NCBI GenBank assembly: GCA_023078555.1
Contig: CM041198.1
Span: forward strand, 3,395,354 to 3,459,353
Reading direction: 5' to 3'
Source of the DNA: Ulva prolifera
Taxonomy: Eukaryota > Chlorophyta > Ulvophyceae > Ulvales > Ulvaceae
DNA length: 64,000 bases
Part shown: one piece after another, positions 10,960-20,352 of the stretch
Position numbering within the stretch: the stretch's first letter is position 1
Layout: the number at the start of each line of letters is the position of its first letter
Made by a program: the position numbers and the translations under genes
The notes under the pieces: model-generated
What the model was told of the DNA's origin: nothing
Database searches by the model: none
What the model saw: the letters and a program-made list of their open reading frames with translations, nothing else

Positions 10960-11975
10960 GGATGCCCGCGGGTATGTGGACGAGCTCGGCACTGCACGAG
11001 TACCAGAGTTGCACCCAAATGAGGGTACACTGATGTGGCCACAGGGTATTTCATAAAATGTAGGGACACATCGTACAGACAATAGACACAGCAATCTAGT
11101 GAGCAGACACTCACAGGCATGGAAACACACGGCAGACGGGGTGTGCGCACTTGTAGCAGCTTGGGCTCTGCATTCCTTTGGCGATTGACTGCTTCGCGAG
11201 TTCCACTGCGCCGGCGTAGTCCCAGTCCTTGATTTCAGGAAATGTCCCAGGCCTTAGGCGTACGACAGTATTGGAGACCGGCCTGCCTGAACTGCTCCCA
11301 GCAGAGTCTTTATGTGCCACAGCCAGGTGCCGCCACCTCCTGAGCGCCCAGTGCCACAGCGTGTGGGACGGGCACAAGGGAAGCAGCTCGTCCACCAACT
11401 TCTGGACGGGAAGACCGTACCCCGACTTCACCAAGCCTGCACGCGCCGTGTGCTGCAGGTGTCCACAATGTCTGCTCATTATTGGCATGCCCCACACGAG
11501 GGGCAACTACAAGGCCGCACAGTGCACAGGCACAATGGCAAAAGGAAAGCGGACTGCGCACAGCTGGTATTCACCACGCACACCAGGATGGCGGCAAAGG
11601 CAGGATCCAGGAGGATGGGCTCCATCGCTGGAATGTCCTCTCTGAACCGCGTTTCAGGGTCAGGCGCCTCAGGATGGCCGGTAGCTGCCGCAGCGACTAT
11701 GCATCGGTAGGCATGCAGGAAAAGGTGGACACCACTTTCGGCGAATACCGCCAGGTCCGCGGTGGTCCGCCGCAGCCCAACACATGCTCCCATAATGTGG
11801 GAGTAGAAGTTCTGGACAGAGCTCCACGCGGGGCGGAGGGCTCGGGCAACTCGGTCTCCCTGCACGGATGGAACAAGATGTTAACCAGCCCGAGGGGATG
11901 GACAAACTGGTGGAAGCAGCCATAGCAGAACAAAGACACGAAGGTCAAGCTGACACTTACAGAACCTTGGCGCAT
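10960..11975 (-). CDS. Unrecognised spliced gene, minus strand
   Basis: Two long frames read like real exons. The first, about 11865-11480, contains SSVQNFYSHIMGACVGLR and VHLFLHAYRCIVAAAAT. The second, about 11506-11110, contains KLVDELLPLCPSHTLWHWAL and FPEIKDWDYAGAVELAKQ. A GTGAGT donor at about 11118 and a CAG acceptor near 11034 suggest a further exon (SAELVHIPAGILAALPED) that ends where the copia fragment begins at 10948. No domain recognised. It could be a host gene or part of an unclassified element. Confidence 0.35.
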
Positions 11976-12019
11976 CCCACCCCTAACCTGTCGAACAGCG
12001 GGTGCTCCGCCGCATAAGC

Positions 12020-12369
12020 TGTCAGAAAGCTATCATTCGTTAGGTCAGACGCGCAGTCTTATGGCAAGTCAGGAGGCCAGCATCTCATACCTGCTGCGCA
12101 CAGAGGTAGAACCAGAGAGAATGCTGAGAGAGAGACAGGATACTGCTAGTACCGTGAAACTGTGATAGTAATGGTTACAGATCTCAGTGCGCACATGCTT
12201 ATATGCACACTGAACACTCACGGTTACGGCGGGAAACCCTCGCACGATCTCTCTCACTACATCGAGACAATCTCGGCTGGCGGCTTACCCCTGCACTGGA
12301 TCCGCGGATCGTCCGTGCATGGGTGCACCTGTCACCACATTGCTGCCCGCAGGCTCATGCATTGTGACA
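12020..12369 (-). repeat. Copia family A 3' LTR (minus-strand element)
   Basis: Reads TGTCAGAAAG...ATTGTGACA on the plus strand, the inverse of the family A LTR (TGTCACAATG...TTTCTGACA). The polypurine tract (GGGTTTATGGGGGAG read on the minus strand) abuts at 12370-12384, so internal sequence lies to the right. This is the 3' LTR of the remnant that continues at 12751-13773. Confidence 0.85.
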
Positions 12370-12390
12370 CTCCCCCATAAACCCTGCTAT

Positions 12391-12745
12391 TGTCAGAAAT
12401 GCTATTCTTTGTGCAAGGCGGACGCGCAGTCCTCATTCAGATCAGGTCAGGTAAGCCAGCATCTCATACCTGCTGCGCACAGAGGTAGAACCGAGAGATG
12501 CTGAAGGGAAGTGCTAGTACCGGGAAACAGTAAAGAGAATGGTTACAGATCTCAGTGTGCACATGCTTATATGCACACTGAACACTCAAACACTCAAGGT
12601 TACGGCGGGAAACCCTCGCACGATCTCTCTCACTACATCGAGACGATCCTAGCTGGCGGCTTACCCCTACACTGGATCCGCGGATCGTTCGTGCATGGGT
12701 GCACCTGTCACCACGCTGCTGCCCGCAGGCTCATGCATTGTGACA
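12391..12745 (-). mobile_element. Solo LTR of copia family A nested in another copy
   Basis: A 355-bp LTR in minus orientation without internal sequence, flanked by the direct repeat GCTAT (12386-12390 and 12746-12750). It lies between the RNase H stop codon and the polypurine tract of a family A element, splitting the tract from the coding end. The TSD shows it inserted as an element and was later reduced to one LTR by LTR-LTR recombination. Confidence 0.9.
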
Positions 12746-12750
12746 GCTAT

Positions 12751-13773
12751 GTCTCCACTAGCTGGAGTTTATTACGAACTTCTAACAAAGCAGGTCCGGG
12801 CAGCACTTTAGTAAACACATCTGCTAACTGATCAACAGTGCCCACCCATGCTACCTTAAGTTCATCCATCTGGACATATTCCCGCACTCGCAAGTGCCGA
12901 ACACGAATGTGCTTGGATCTGTCAGTGGACACAGCATTAACAGCCAAAATGCTGGCACTCTTATTGTCACCCCATAGATTCGGCTTATGTGGGACGAGTT
13001 TCAAATCGAGAAGCAACTGCTTCATCCACATTAACTCGTTGGCTGTTGCACTCATCGCAATGAGTTCAGCCTCTGTTGTATCCCCAACCACTATACTCTG
13101 CTTCTTCGAACGCCAGAGAACAGAGTTCCCGTACACTCGAATAATCATACCAGACACGCTTTTCAGATCAGCAGAGTTCGCAAAATCTGCATCCGAAAAA
13201 GCCTCCAACAAACACCCGTGTCCCACAAAGCCTATAAATTTTATCCCTAGATTCTTTGTGGACTGCAGGTATCTCAGAACATGTTGCACGGCAGACCAAT
13301 GTTCCTTCAGACTACTAGACATGTGCCGGCCAGGGCATGTGCCACATAGCTCAGGTCAGGTCGTGACACTCCTGCAATATACTGGATACTTCCTACAGCA
13401 CTCATGAACCTGGAATGCTCAGCAGCACTGGCTTTCTCCAGGTCAGGATGCTCTTTCGCACTCCTTAGCTGTTGCCGCGGCACTAATGGAGTGGGAGACT
13501 TGCGACAATCAGACATACTGTACTTTTCAAGCAAGTTATGAATTTTGTGTCATGACGATTGTTTTGGCCTTGCGATCACGCATGATCTCTGTGCCAAGTG
13601 CCCATGCAAGTTCACCCAGGTCTCTGCCTTCAAATTTCGTGAGAGTGACATCGACAAGTTCTTGCAGCCCCGCAGAGCTGCTGAAAATGAACAAGTCATC
13701 GACCCACAAGAAAATAAAACAGCGACCAGATGTTCTAACATACAGTCCGGGATCACTTTGTGCCCCACAAATC
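12751..13773 (-). pseudogene. Copia family A RT-RNase H remnant
   Basis: Minus-strand end of pol. RNase H motifs (FSDADFAN; TTEAELIAMSA; GDNKSAN; VDQLADVFTK) end in LQLVET before the stop. Upstream is the RT thumb (PLVPRQQLRS) and the frame through GRDLGELAWA to CAQSDPGLYV. Frame breaks occur near 13330 and 13540. The coding sequence is cut abruptly at 13773, where a plus-strand LTR begins. Confidence 0.85.
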
Positions 13774-14120
13774 TGTCACAATGCATGCGCCTGCGGGCAG
13801 CAGCGTGGTGACAGGTGCACCCATGCACGGGCGATCCGCGGATCCAGTGTAGGGGTAAGCCGCCAGCCGGGATTGTCTCGATGTATTGAGAGAGATCGTG
13901 CGAGGGTTTCCCGCCGTAACCTTGAGTGTTTAGTGTGCATATAAGCGTGTGCACACTGAGATCTGTAACCATTATCTTTCCTGTTTCACGGTACTAGCTG
14001 TATCTTGTCTCCTCCCGCATTCCTCGGTTCTACCTCTGTGCGCAGCAGGTATGGAATGCTGGCTACCTGACCTGACCTAAGACTGCGTGTCTGACCTGAC
14101 AGATAGAGTACTTTCTGACA
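13774..14120 (+). repeat. Copia family A 5' LTR
   Basis: TGTCACAATG...CTTTCTGACA, 347 bp, followed directly by a TGGTATC primer-binding site. A TATA-like GTGCATATAAG at about 13937 is the likely promoter. It differs at many sites from the 3' LTR at 19982 (for example GGATCCAGTGTAGGGG versus GGATCACGTGCAGGGG). The left flank AAATC does not match the right flank of the element, so the two LTRs may not derive from one insertion. Confidence 0.85.
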
Positions 14121-14427
14121 TGGTATCGATGATCGTTTACGTTATGTCTATTTATGGTCGTGTTCAGGAAGTCATCGGCCGATGTCTGTGCGCAGACTCG
14201 GCGGGGCATTCCACTGTTCTGCCGGCGCTTAGACTGCGGTCAATAAGCGCAGGTATCATTAGCTGTCTCGTAGCATATTGTTATTAGATACAATTCGAGC
14301 AGCTGTTTCAAATGATTAGCGCTGAGAAAAGCGAATGCGTTCGCTTATTTTCTCAATCCGACGGCTTGCGAGCCAAACCTTTGCTTCGTTGCTGCGCGCG
14401 ACGCACAACCGCCTGTTCTACTGCAGG
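14121..14427 (+). promoter_or_regulatory. Primer-binding site and leader with conserved hairpin
   Basis: Begins TGGTATCGATGA, matching the initiator-Met tRNA 3'-end type of priming site used by many copia elements. At 14324-14354 lies a dyad (GAGAAAAGCGAA, loop, TTCGCTTATTTTCTC). It is conserved in the second family A leader at 41014-41046, although surrounding bases differ. By position, a dimerisation or packaging role is possible but is inference. Confidence 0.6.
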
Positions 14428-14814
14428 ATGTCTCACTCCAACCGCTCAGCTTCAAACTCTCCTCGCGAGGAGATTCGCGGCGAGGCTGATCAGCAGCCTA
14501 TCGTCGACAGGGGCGCTGACCAGCAGCTCCCTGGTGGAGAGCAGCCCGAGGGCATGCTGCTCCGTGGTGGACGAGTGGTCCGGCCACGCTCTTCCGCTCA
14601 GACTGGGCACAGCAGTCAGCAGGTGCCCAATCCTTCTCATGTCGTGAATGATTCAAGTCACGCTGAGTCGTTTATCACGCTTGAAACGTTGACCGAAGCG
14701 CTGCGAGCATCTCGGGGACGTAACGAGCCTGATTTGACAAAGGGAAAACTGCCTGAGTGGAATCATAAGACCGAAAGTTTCGTTGCGTACGAACAGAAGG
14801 CTTTTTGTGGTTAG
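14428..14814 (+). pseudogene. Copia family A gag N-terminus, frameshifted
   Basis: Starts at ATG 14428 (MSHSNRS...); the homologous gag at 40941 starts at the same position. The N-terminus is Ser/Gln/Glu-rich, followed by ETLTEALRASRGRNEPDL and KLPEWNHKTESFVAYEQK. A one-base deletion relative to the copy at 40.2 kb, just before codon 130, makes the frame end in FCG-stop at 14814. The rest of gag continues in the next frame from 14805. The gag-pol product of this copy would therefore be broken. Confidence 0.85.
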
Positions 14815-17800
14815 GGCAATACGAGTTAGACCATCTGTTGCAGCACGCACCGTCTGCGGACGAACAGCGTGTTCATGCTAGGGCGAGGACACAGGTCCTT
14901 ATGTCTTTGCCTGACGCTGATAGAACGACTGTCTATCGAATGTCGCATTTGTGCGAGGCCTGGGCCTACCTTACTGCCAAGTATAGGCCCAGCACCGAAG
15001 CCGAGATCCACAGGTTGTGGAGCCGGTTTAATTCTTTGTCACAGAACAATAGAGATGTCGCGTCTTATTGTGGTGATGTTATGAGTGTGTACACTCAACT
15101 GGAGGCACTAGGTGCCGATGTGGGCCAGCGATGGCTCAGACTTAAACTGTTAGAGGTGGGGGAGGAGTTCAATGCCGTGCGCGGCGAAGTTCTTCACTCC
15201 TCCCCTCATGTCATAATTTCACGTTTGACCGAACACGCCGATTTGCTGAAGCAACAGCGGCAGCTGCAGGCTAGGTCTGGGGCGCCCGCGGGCAAACCAG
15301 GCCAAGGCTGGCGAAAGCAACCCCGTGGTGATGGTCCTGTGGTCGCCGCTCTTGGGGCTGGCCAGGCTCCTCGCGAGGAGACCAGGACCTGTTTCTTCTG
15401 CAAGAAGAAGGGACATTTGCGTGCGAACTGCCCCCAACGCAAACAGGCTGCGGCCAAAGATGTGTGTGCGGTTGAGATGCCTGAGAAATATCCAATGCCT
15501 GACGCGTCTCTGCCATGGAACATTATTGTAGATAGTGGGTCGGACATGCACATAGTAGGGAATCGTGAAATGTTCACTGAGTACGGTCCGTGTCAGAAAG
15601 TTGCCAATCTCGCGGGACCTGGGCAGCTTTCTATCATGGGCAGGGGAACCATTTTGGTGAACCTGGGTACTTGCGTGGATAAGCATGGTCAAAAACATCC
15701 GTTAGATGTCGAGATCCCTGGTGTATACTATACTCCTGAATGTCCGTACAACCTGCTTAGTACAATGTGTCTTAGACACGAACAAATGTTCCTAGACACG
15801 CGTAGAAATGTGTTGTATGTCCCGGGTCTTGGTGACATGGCCACCGACGTAGAGGATGACGTCAAATATCAGGAACTAGATGTTGATGGTCACCCTGTGT
15901 TTGCGTTCAAAATGGCTGTGAAAACTAAGCCCATTCTCGTCGGTGGGCCTGTCAATAGGGGGGTGGTCTGGTCTAACCAGAGCAGTCCGACCTGCATGGT
16001 CGCGGACCAGCAACAATGGCATCATGTGGCAGTTGCGGCTGTTGATCTTGTGCGCCCCAATGCTGGGGGGGCCGAGGTCCCGCATGATGCGTATTTGCTG
16101 AACCCTGCTTTTATCGCGCATTTGTCTTTTCACCAGTCGAACTGGGTGCTCAAGCGTATGCAGTCGAACGCTGAGTTTTATGGCAGTTTGAATTTGAGTG
16201 TCGATTCCGAACCTTTCGGAAATAGATGTCATGGCTGCAGAATTGGCAAAGTACCTGCGGGTAGATTCTCTGCCAATGATCGTGAGCTCATGGGCCAGGC
16301 GAAATACCCTGGCGAGCAACTGCATGCCGATCTAGCTGGTCCTGTCACTCCAGTAGGAATTGGAGGTGTGAAATATGTCTTGTTTGTGATGTGTGCTTTT
16401 ACTCGTTATACTTTCGTGGTCGGTCTGCGCAAAAAGAGTGAGGCTGCGGCCATGATCTCTTATATCATAGAGCGCATTAGGGTAAATGTGGTGAAGCCAG
16501 GTGAACCGGGTGTGCGCATCCTTCACACTGACAAAGGGGGAGAGTTTATGGTCGAGGCCTTAAAGCTCTACCTCCAGCGTCGCGGCATCACTCACCGCAC
16601 TACCCCCACAGCTGATCATCGCTGTAATGGCATGATCGAGCGGAGGATAGGAGTCGCCTTTGAGGCACTCTGTGCTGTGCTGCTTGCGAGTGGCCTCCCT
16701 CTGTTCCTGTGGATTGAATGCCTTGCTAGTGTTGTCCATGGTCACAATCTGACGCCGTCCTCGGCGCTGTACCATGACAAGCTAGCACGTATCCTGAAAT
16801 CCCAGAAAGCTCAGATGGCCATAAACGCTGCGGCGGATGTGGCTGAGGCTGAAAAGGGTCAGGGAAAGCGCATGAAAAAGGCCGAGCGCGACAAGTTGAA
16901 AGAGGAGGAGCAACGCAAGTATAAATTGCTTGCGGGTACTGAGTTAGATGAGTTTCTAGTGCGGTCGTGTGATAAGGATATAATTCCTTATATGTCTTTT
17001 TTCAGGGACACCTCCGTTGAGGTGTTCCAGGATTTGCTGCAGCAGCAGCGTCCATGGGGGGTTGAGGTGTATGCGTATCCCAGGGATGACAAGCTGCGGA
17101 AGTTGTCCCCTAGGGGTGTGTTGGCACACTGGGTCGGGGCTGGGCTGGGCCCCAGCATGCAGCGCGTGTACGCCCAGGATGTTCCTGGGGGTAGGGTGTT
17201 TGTTGTGCGCCAGGTCATGTGCACTGCGGATCAGATGATCCGCCACGTACGAAAGTACGATGCGTCCGCCGTTGTGGACAAAAGAGAGCCTGCGGAGTTT
17301 GCGAACTCCTATAAGGTTGTCTTTGAGGGGGATAACGAGGGTGAACGTGTGACAGACAGCGATGTTCCTGATTTCCTGTCTGATCACACATATGATGGGG
17401 GAGTGCTGCGCCGTCTGCGTGACCAGCTCCACACCCCCCCTGGGCACAATAGGGTTCCTGTCATGGACATGACGTTCCGGCAGGACAACCCGGAGCCAAA
17501 CCCCACGGCATATTCACCTCGGCTTGGGTATGGCGACTCTGCGGAGGTAATTCGGCGTGACCCTGCTCGGGACACACCGGAAATGGCCAATGCAGCTCTG
17601 CATCGCACGCGTGCGATGTCCAGGGCTGCAGCCCATCCTGATGTCATCCCCCCTCCCCGTGTGCGTGGTGACCTGCGTCATTTAGAAGCTGGTCCCTCGC
17701 GCACAACTCGTTATGTGCCCACACGTGATGCTGCATTGCACGACCCCGGTGTAGAAGTTGCGTTTCCTGTTCATGTGTCAGCGAGTGAATCGGACGACGA

Positions 17801-18008
17801 CATGGACAGTGATGGTCCTGGCGTCTATGGTGATGACGATGAACAGGGCATGGACTACACCATCTCAGATGATGAACGGGCTGCGGCCCATCAGAATCTG
17901 GAGGCTCAGCGGGTCCGCTCAGGGAGTAATTCGGCTGCGGCCTCAGCATCTGGCGCGGGGGCAGTTGCTCCGCCCCTGCGAGGAGCAGAGGCGCCGAGGC
18001 CCTTCTAG
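14805..18008 (+). CDS. Copia family A gag C-term, protease, integrase polyprotein
   Basis: 1067-residue frame. In order: gag helical region; CCHC zinc knuckle CFFCKKKGHLRANC (about residue 196); retropepsin-type protease with VDSGSDMHI (Asp at about 242); integrase zinc region with H...H and CHGC (residues 430-480); and integrase core with HADLAGP (D about 508), HTDKGGEF (D about 575) and IERR (E about 611). The D-E spacing of about 35 is canonical. Then comes a C-terminal integrase region (GVLAHWVGAG) and an acidic, proline-rich linker. It ends at TAG 18006-18008, in the same frame as the RT ORF. Only one amber codon separates the two. Confidence 0.9.
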   Translation: MWLGQYELDHLLQHAPSADEQRVHARARTQVLMSLPDADRTTVYRMSHLCEAWAYLTAKYRPSTEAEIHRLWSRFNSLSQNNRDVASYCGDVMSVYTQLEALGADVGQRWLRLKLLEVGEEFNAVRGEVLHSSPHVIISRLTEHADLLKQQRQLQARSGAPAGKPGQGWRKQPRGDGPVVAALGAGQAPREETRTCFFCKKKGHLRANCPQRKQAAAKDVCAVEMPEKYPMPDASLPWNIIVDSGSDMHIVGNREMFTEYGPCQKVANLAGPGQLSIMGRGTILVNLGTCVDKHGQKHPLDVEIPGVYYTPECPYNLLSTMCLRHEQMFLDTRRNVLYVPGLGDMATDVEDDVKYQELDVDGHPVFAFKMAVKTKPILVGGPVNRGVVWSNQSSPTCMVADQQQWHHVAVAAVDLVRPNAGGAEVPHDAYLLNPAFIAHLSFHQSNWVLKRMQSNAEFYGSLNLSVDSEPFGNRCHGCRIGKVPAGRFSANDRELMGQAKYPGEQLHADLAGPVTPVGIGGVKYVLFVMCAFTRYTFVVGLRKKSEAAAMISYIIERIRVNVVKPGEPGVRILHTDKGGEFMVEALKLYLQRRGITHRTTPTADHRCNGMIERRIGVAFEALCAVLLASGLPLFLWIECLASVVHGHNLTPSSALYHDKLARILKSQKAQMAINAAADVAEAEKGQGKRMKKAERDKLKEEEQRKYKLLAGTELDEFLVRSCDKDIIPYMSFFRDTSVEVFQDLLQQQRPWGVEVYAYPRDDKLRKLSPRGVLAHWVGAGLGPSMQRVYAQDVPGGRVFVVRQVMCTADQMIRHVRKYDASAVVDKREPAEFANSYKVVFEGDNEGERVTDSDVPDFLSDHTYDGGVLRRLRDQLHTPPGHNRVPVMDMTFRQDNPEPNPTAYSPRLGYGDSAEVIRRDPARDTPEMANAALHRTRAMSRAAAHPDVIPPPRVRGDLRHLEAGPSRTTRYVPTRDAALHDPGVEVAFPVHVSASESDDDMDSDGPGVYGDDDEQGMDYTISDDERAAAHQNLEAQRVRSGSNSAAASASGAGAVAPPLRGAEAPRPF

Positions 18009-19964
18009 GAGGATGAGCCAGATGAGGTGGAGACCGGGTCCGAATTAGGGGGAGAGGGCCCGGACCCCTCAGCCGCTGTCGGGGTTGATTTGCCTGACGA
18101 GGTGAGGGCCATTCCAGCCGCCTTGCCCCGCATAAAAATCAATCCTCTTGTACGCAGACGCCTTGTTCCATTGGCTGCGGATGTAGCAGCTGTGCATATG
18201 AATGAGCCCGCGGGCTCTAATGCTAGTAGTGAAACAGTTGTTGCTGCTATTGAAGTTTCAGCTTGTAGCCAGGACACATCAGCCGCGGCTGACTGTGGAG
18301 TGTCCTGTGCAGGCCTGAAGCCTCAGCATGTGGAGTCTGGTGAGCAGCTGAGTGTTCAGCGTCGTGGGTCGCGCCGAGCAGCTGCCGCCAGGAAGCAGAA
18401 GGCCTCCTCCGACCCTGATATGCCTTCTATGAAGGAAGGACTTGCGGGTCCGGACAGGGATGCATGGCTGCGTGCCATGCAGGAGGAGGTAGATGCACTG
18501 GGTGAGCACGGAACCTTCGGGTTGTGCTATCTGCCTGCGGGCAAACGGGCTATCTCGGGCAAATGGGTGCTCAAGATCAAGCGTGGGCCTGCGGGGGAGA
18601 TTCAGCGCTACAAGGCACGCTATGTAGCGCGGGGTTTTTCTCAGGTAGAGGGTGTAGATTTTTTTGAGACTTGGTCACCTGTTGGGAGCTATGCGACACT
18701 TCGTGTGTTGCTGTCAGTTGCTGCTCAGGCAGATTTAGAAATTAGACACATAGATATACAGTGTGCTTTTCTGAATGGTGAGCTGGAGGAGGAAGTGTTC
18801 GTTGAACAGCCCCCGTACTTCACTGACGGGACAGCACGTGTATGGAGATTGCATAAAACCCTGTATGGCCTGAAGCAAGCTGCTCGCGAGTGGCATAAAG
18901 CTTTAATAAAGGTCTTAGCAGAAATGGGATTTGTGTGCGCACAAAGTGATCCCGGACTGTATGTTAGAACATCTGGTCTTTGTTTTATTTTCCTGTGGGT
19001 CGACGACTTGTTCATATTCAGCGGCACTGCGGGGCTGCAAGAACTTGTCGACATAATTCTCACAAAATTTGAAGGCAGAGACCTGGGTGAACTAGCATGG
19101 GCACTTGGCACTGAGATCATGCGTGATCGTAAGGCCAAGACAATCACCATGACACAGCGAAACAAAATCCATAGCCTGCTTGAAAAGTATAGTATGTCTG
19201 ATTGTCGACAGTCTCCCACTCCGTTAGTGCCGCGGCAACAACTGAGGAGTGTGAAAGAGCACCCGGACCTGGAGAAAGCCAGTGCAGCTGAGCATTCCAG
19301 GTTCATGAGTGCTGTAGGAAGCATCCAGTACATTGCAGGAGTGACACGACCTGACCTCAGCTACGTGGCACATGCCCTGGCCCGGCACATGTCCAGTAGT
19401 CTGAAGGAACATTGGTTGGCTGTGCAACACGTTCTGAGATACCTGCAGTCCACAAAGAATTTAGGAATACAATTTGTAGGCTCTGTGGGGCATGGGTGCC
19501 TGTTAGAGGCGTTTTCTGATGCAGATTTTGCGAACTCTGCTGATTTGAAGAGTGTGTCTGGTATGGTTCTTCGAGTGTATGGGATTTGTGTTCTCTGGCG
19601 CTCGAAGAAACAGAGTATAGTGGCTGGGGATACAACAGAGGCTGAGCTCATTGCGATGAGTGCAACAGCCAACGAGCTGATGTGGGTGAAGCAGTTGCTT
19701 CTCGACCTAAAGCTCGTCCCGTATAAGCCAACTCTGTGGGGTGATAATAAAAGTGCCAATATCTTGGCAGTGAATGCTGTGTCCTCTGACAGATCCAAGC
19801 ACATTCGTGTGCGGCACTTGCGAGTGCGGGAATATGTCCAGATGGATGAACTTAAGGTAGCATGGGTGGGCACTGTTGATCAGTTAGCGGATGTGTTCAC
19901 TAAAGTGCTGCCCGGACCTGCTTTGTTAGAAGTTCGTAATAAACTCCAGCTAGTGGAGACTTAG
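18009..19964 (+). CDS. Copia family A reverse transcriptase-RNase H
   Basis: Same frame as the upstream ORF after TAG. RT motifs: YKARYVARGFSQ, DIQCAFLNG, LYGLKQAAREW and FIFLWVDDLFIF (DD about 325 residues in). RNase H: DADFAN, TTEAELIA and GDNKSAN give the D-E-D triad, followed by the HIRVRHLRVREYV and DQLADVFTK signatures. Ends LQLVET. The GTG at 18027 is not a real start. Most likely gag and pol were one reading frame and the amber codon is a mutation; suppression cannot be excluded. Confidence 0.9.
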   Translation, partial: EDEPDEVETGSELGGEGPDPSAAVGVDLPDEVRAIPAALPRIKINPLVRRRLVPLAADVAAVHMNEPAGSNASSETVVAAIEVSACSQDTSAAADCGVSCAGLKPQHVESGEQLSVQRRGSRRAAAARKQKASSDPDMPSMKEGLAGPDRDAWLRAMQEEVDALGEHGTFGLCYLPAGKRAISGKWVLKIKRGPAGEIQRYKARYVARGFSQVEGVDFFETWSPVGSYATLRVLLSVAAQADLEIRHIDIQCAFLNGELEEEVFVEQPPYFTDGTARVWRLHKTLYGLKQAAREWHKALIKVLAEMGFVCAQSDPGLYVRTSGLCFIFLWVDDLFIFSGTAGLQELVDIILTKFEGRDLGELAWALGTEIMRDRKAKTITMTQRNKIHSLLEKYSMSDCRQSPTPLVPRQQLRSVKEHPDLEKASAAEHSRFMSAVGSIQYIAGVTRPDLSYVAHALARHMSSSLKEHWLAVQHVLRYLQSTKNLGIQFVGSVGHGCLLEAFSDADFANSADLKSVSGMVLRVYGICVLWRSKKQSIVAGDTTEAELIAMSATANELMWVKQLLLDLKLVPYKPTLWGDNKSANILAVNAVSSDRSKHIRVRHLRVREYVQMDELKVAWVGTVDQLADVFTKVLPGPALLEVRNKLQLVET

Positions 19965-20352
19965 CAGGGTTTATGGGGGAGTGTCACAATGCATGAGCCT
20001 GCGGGCAGCAGCGTGGTGACAGGTGCACCCATGCACGATCTGCGGATCACGTGCAGGGGTAAGCCGCCAGCCAGGATCGTATCGAGGTAGCGAGAGAGAT
20101 CCTGCAGGTAGCGAGAGAGATCCTGCATGCGAGGGTTTCCCGGCGTAACCCTCGAGTGTTTACAGTGTGCATATATTGTCGTGCACACTAAGAGCTGTAA
20201 CCTTTCTCTTTCCTGTTTCACGGTACTAGCTGTATCTTGTCTCCTCCCGCATTCCTCGGTTCTACCTCTGTGCGCAGCAGGTATGGAATGCCGGCTACCT
20301 GACCTGACCTAAGACTGCGTGTCTGACCTGACAGATAGAGTGCTTTCTCACA
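19965..20352 (+). repeat. Polypurine tract and copia family A 3' LTR
   Basis: Polypurine tract GGGTTTATGGGGGAG (19967-19981) precedes the LTR at 19982-20352 (TGTCACAATG...TTCTCACA). The LTR holds a tandem duplication of about 21 bp (AGGTAGCGAGAGAGATCCTGC twice, about 20085-20126). It is closer to the solo LTR at 40322 than to its own 5' LTR. The flank after it (GCCTG) is not a TSD partner of the left flank. Confidence 0.85.

Noticed and set aside
10200-11033. 277-codon plus-strand frame
   Set aside because: Antisense to copia RT. The same shadow recurs opposite every RT copy (13486, 18725, 46340, 56437).
18009-18029. Independent start codon for the RT ORF at GTG 18027
   Set aside because: Same frame as the upstream polyprotein and not an ATG. 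The apparent start is an artefact of the amber codon.
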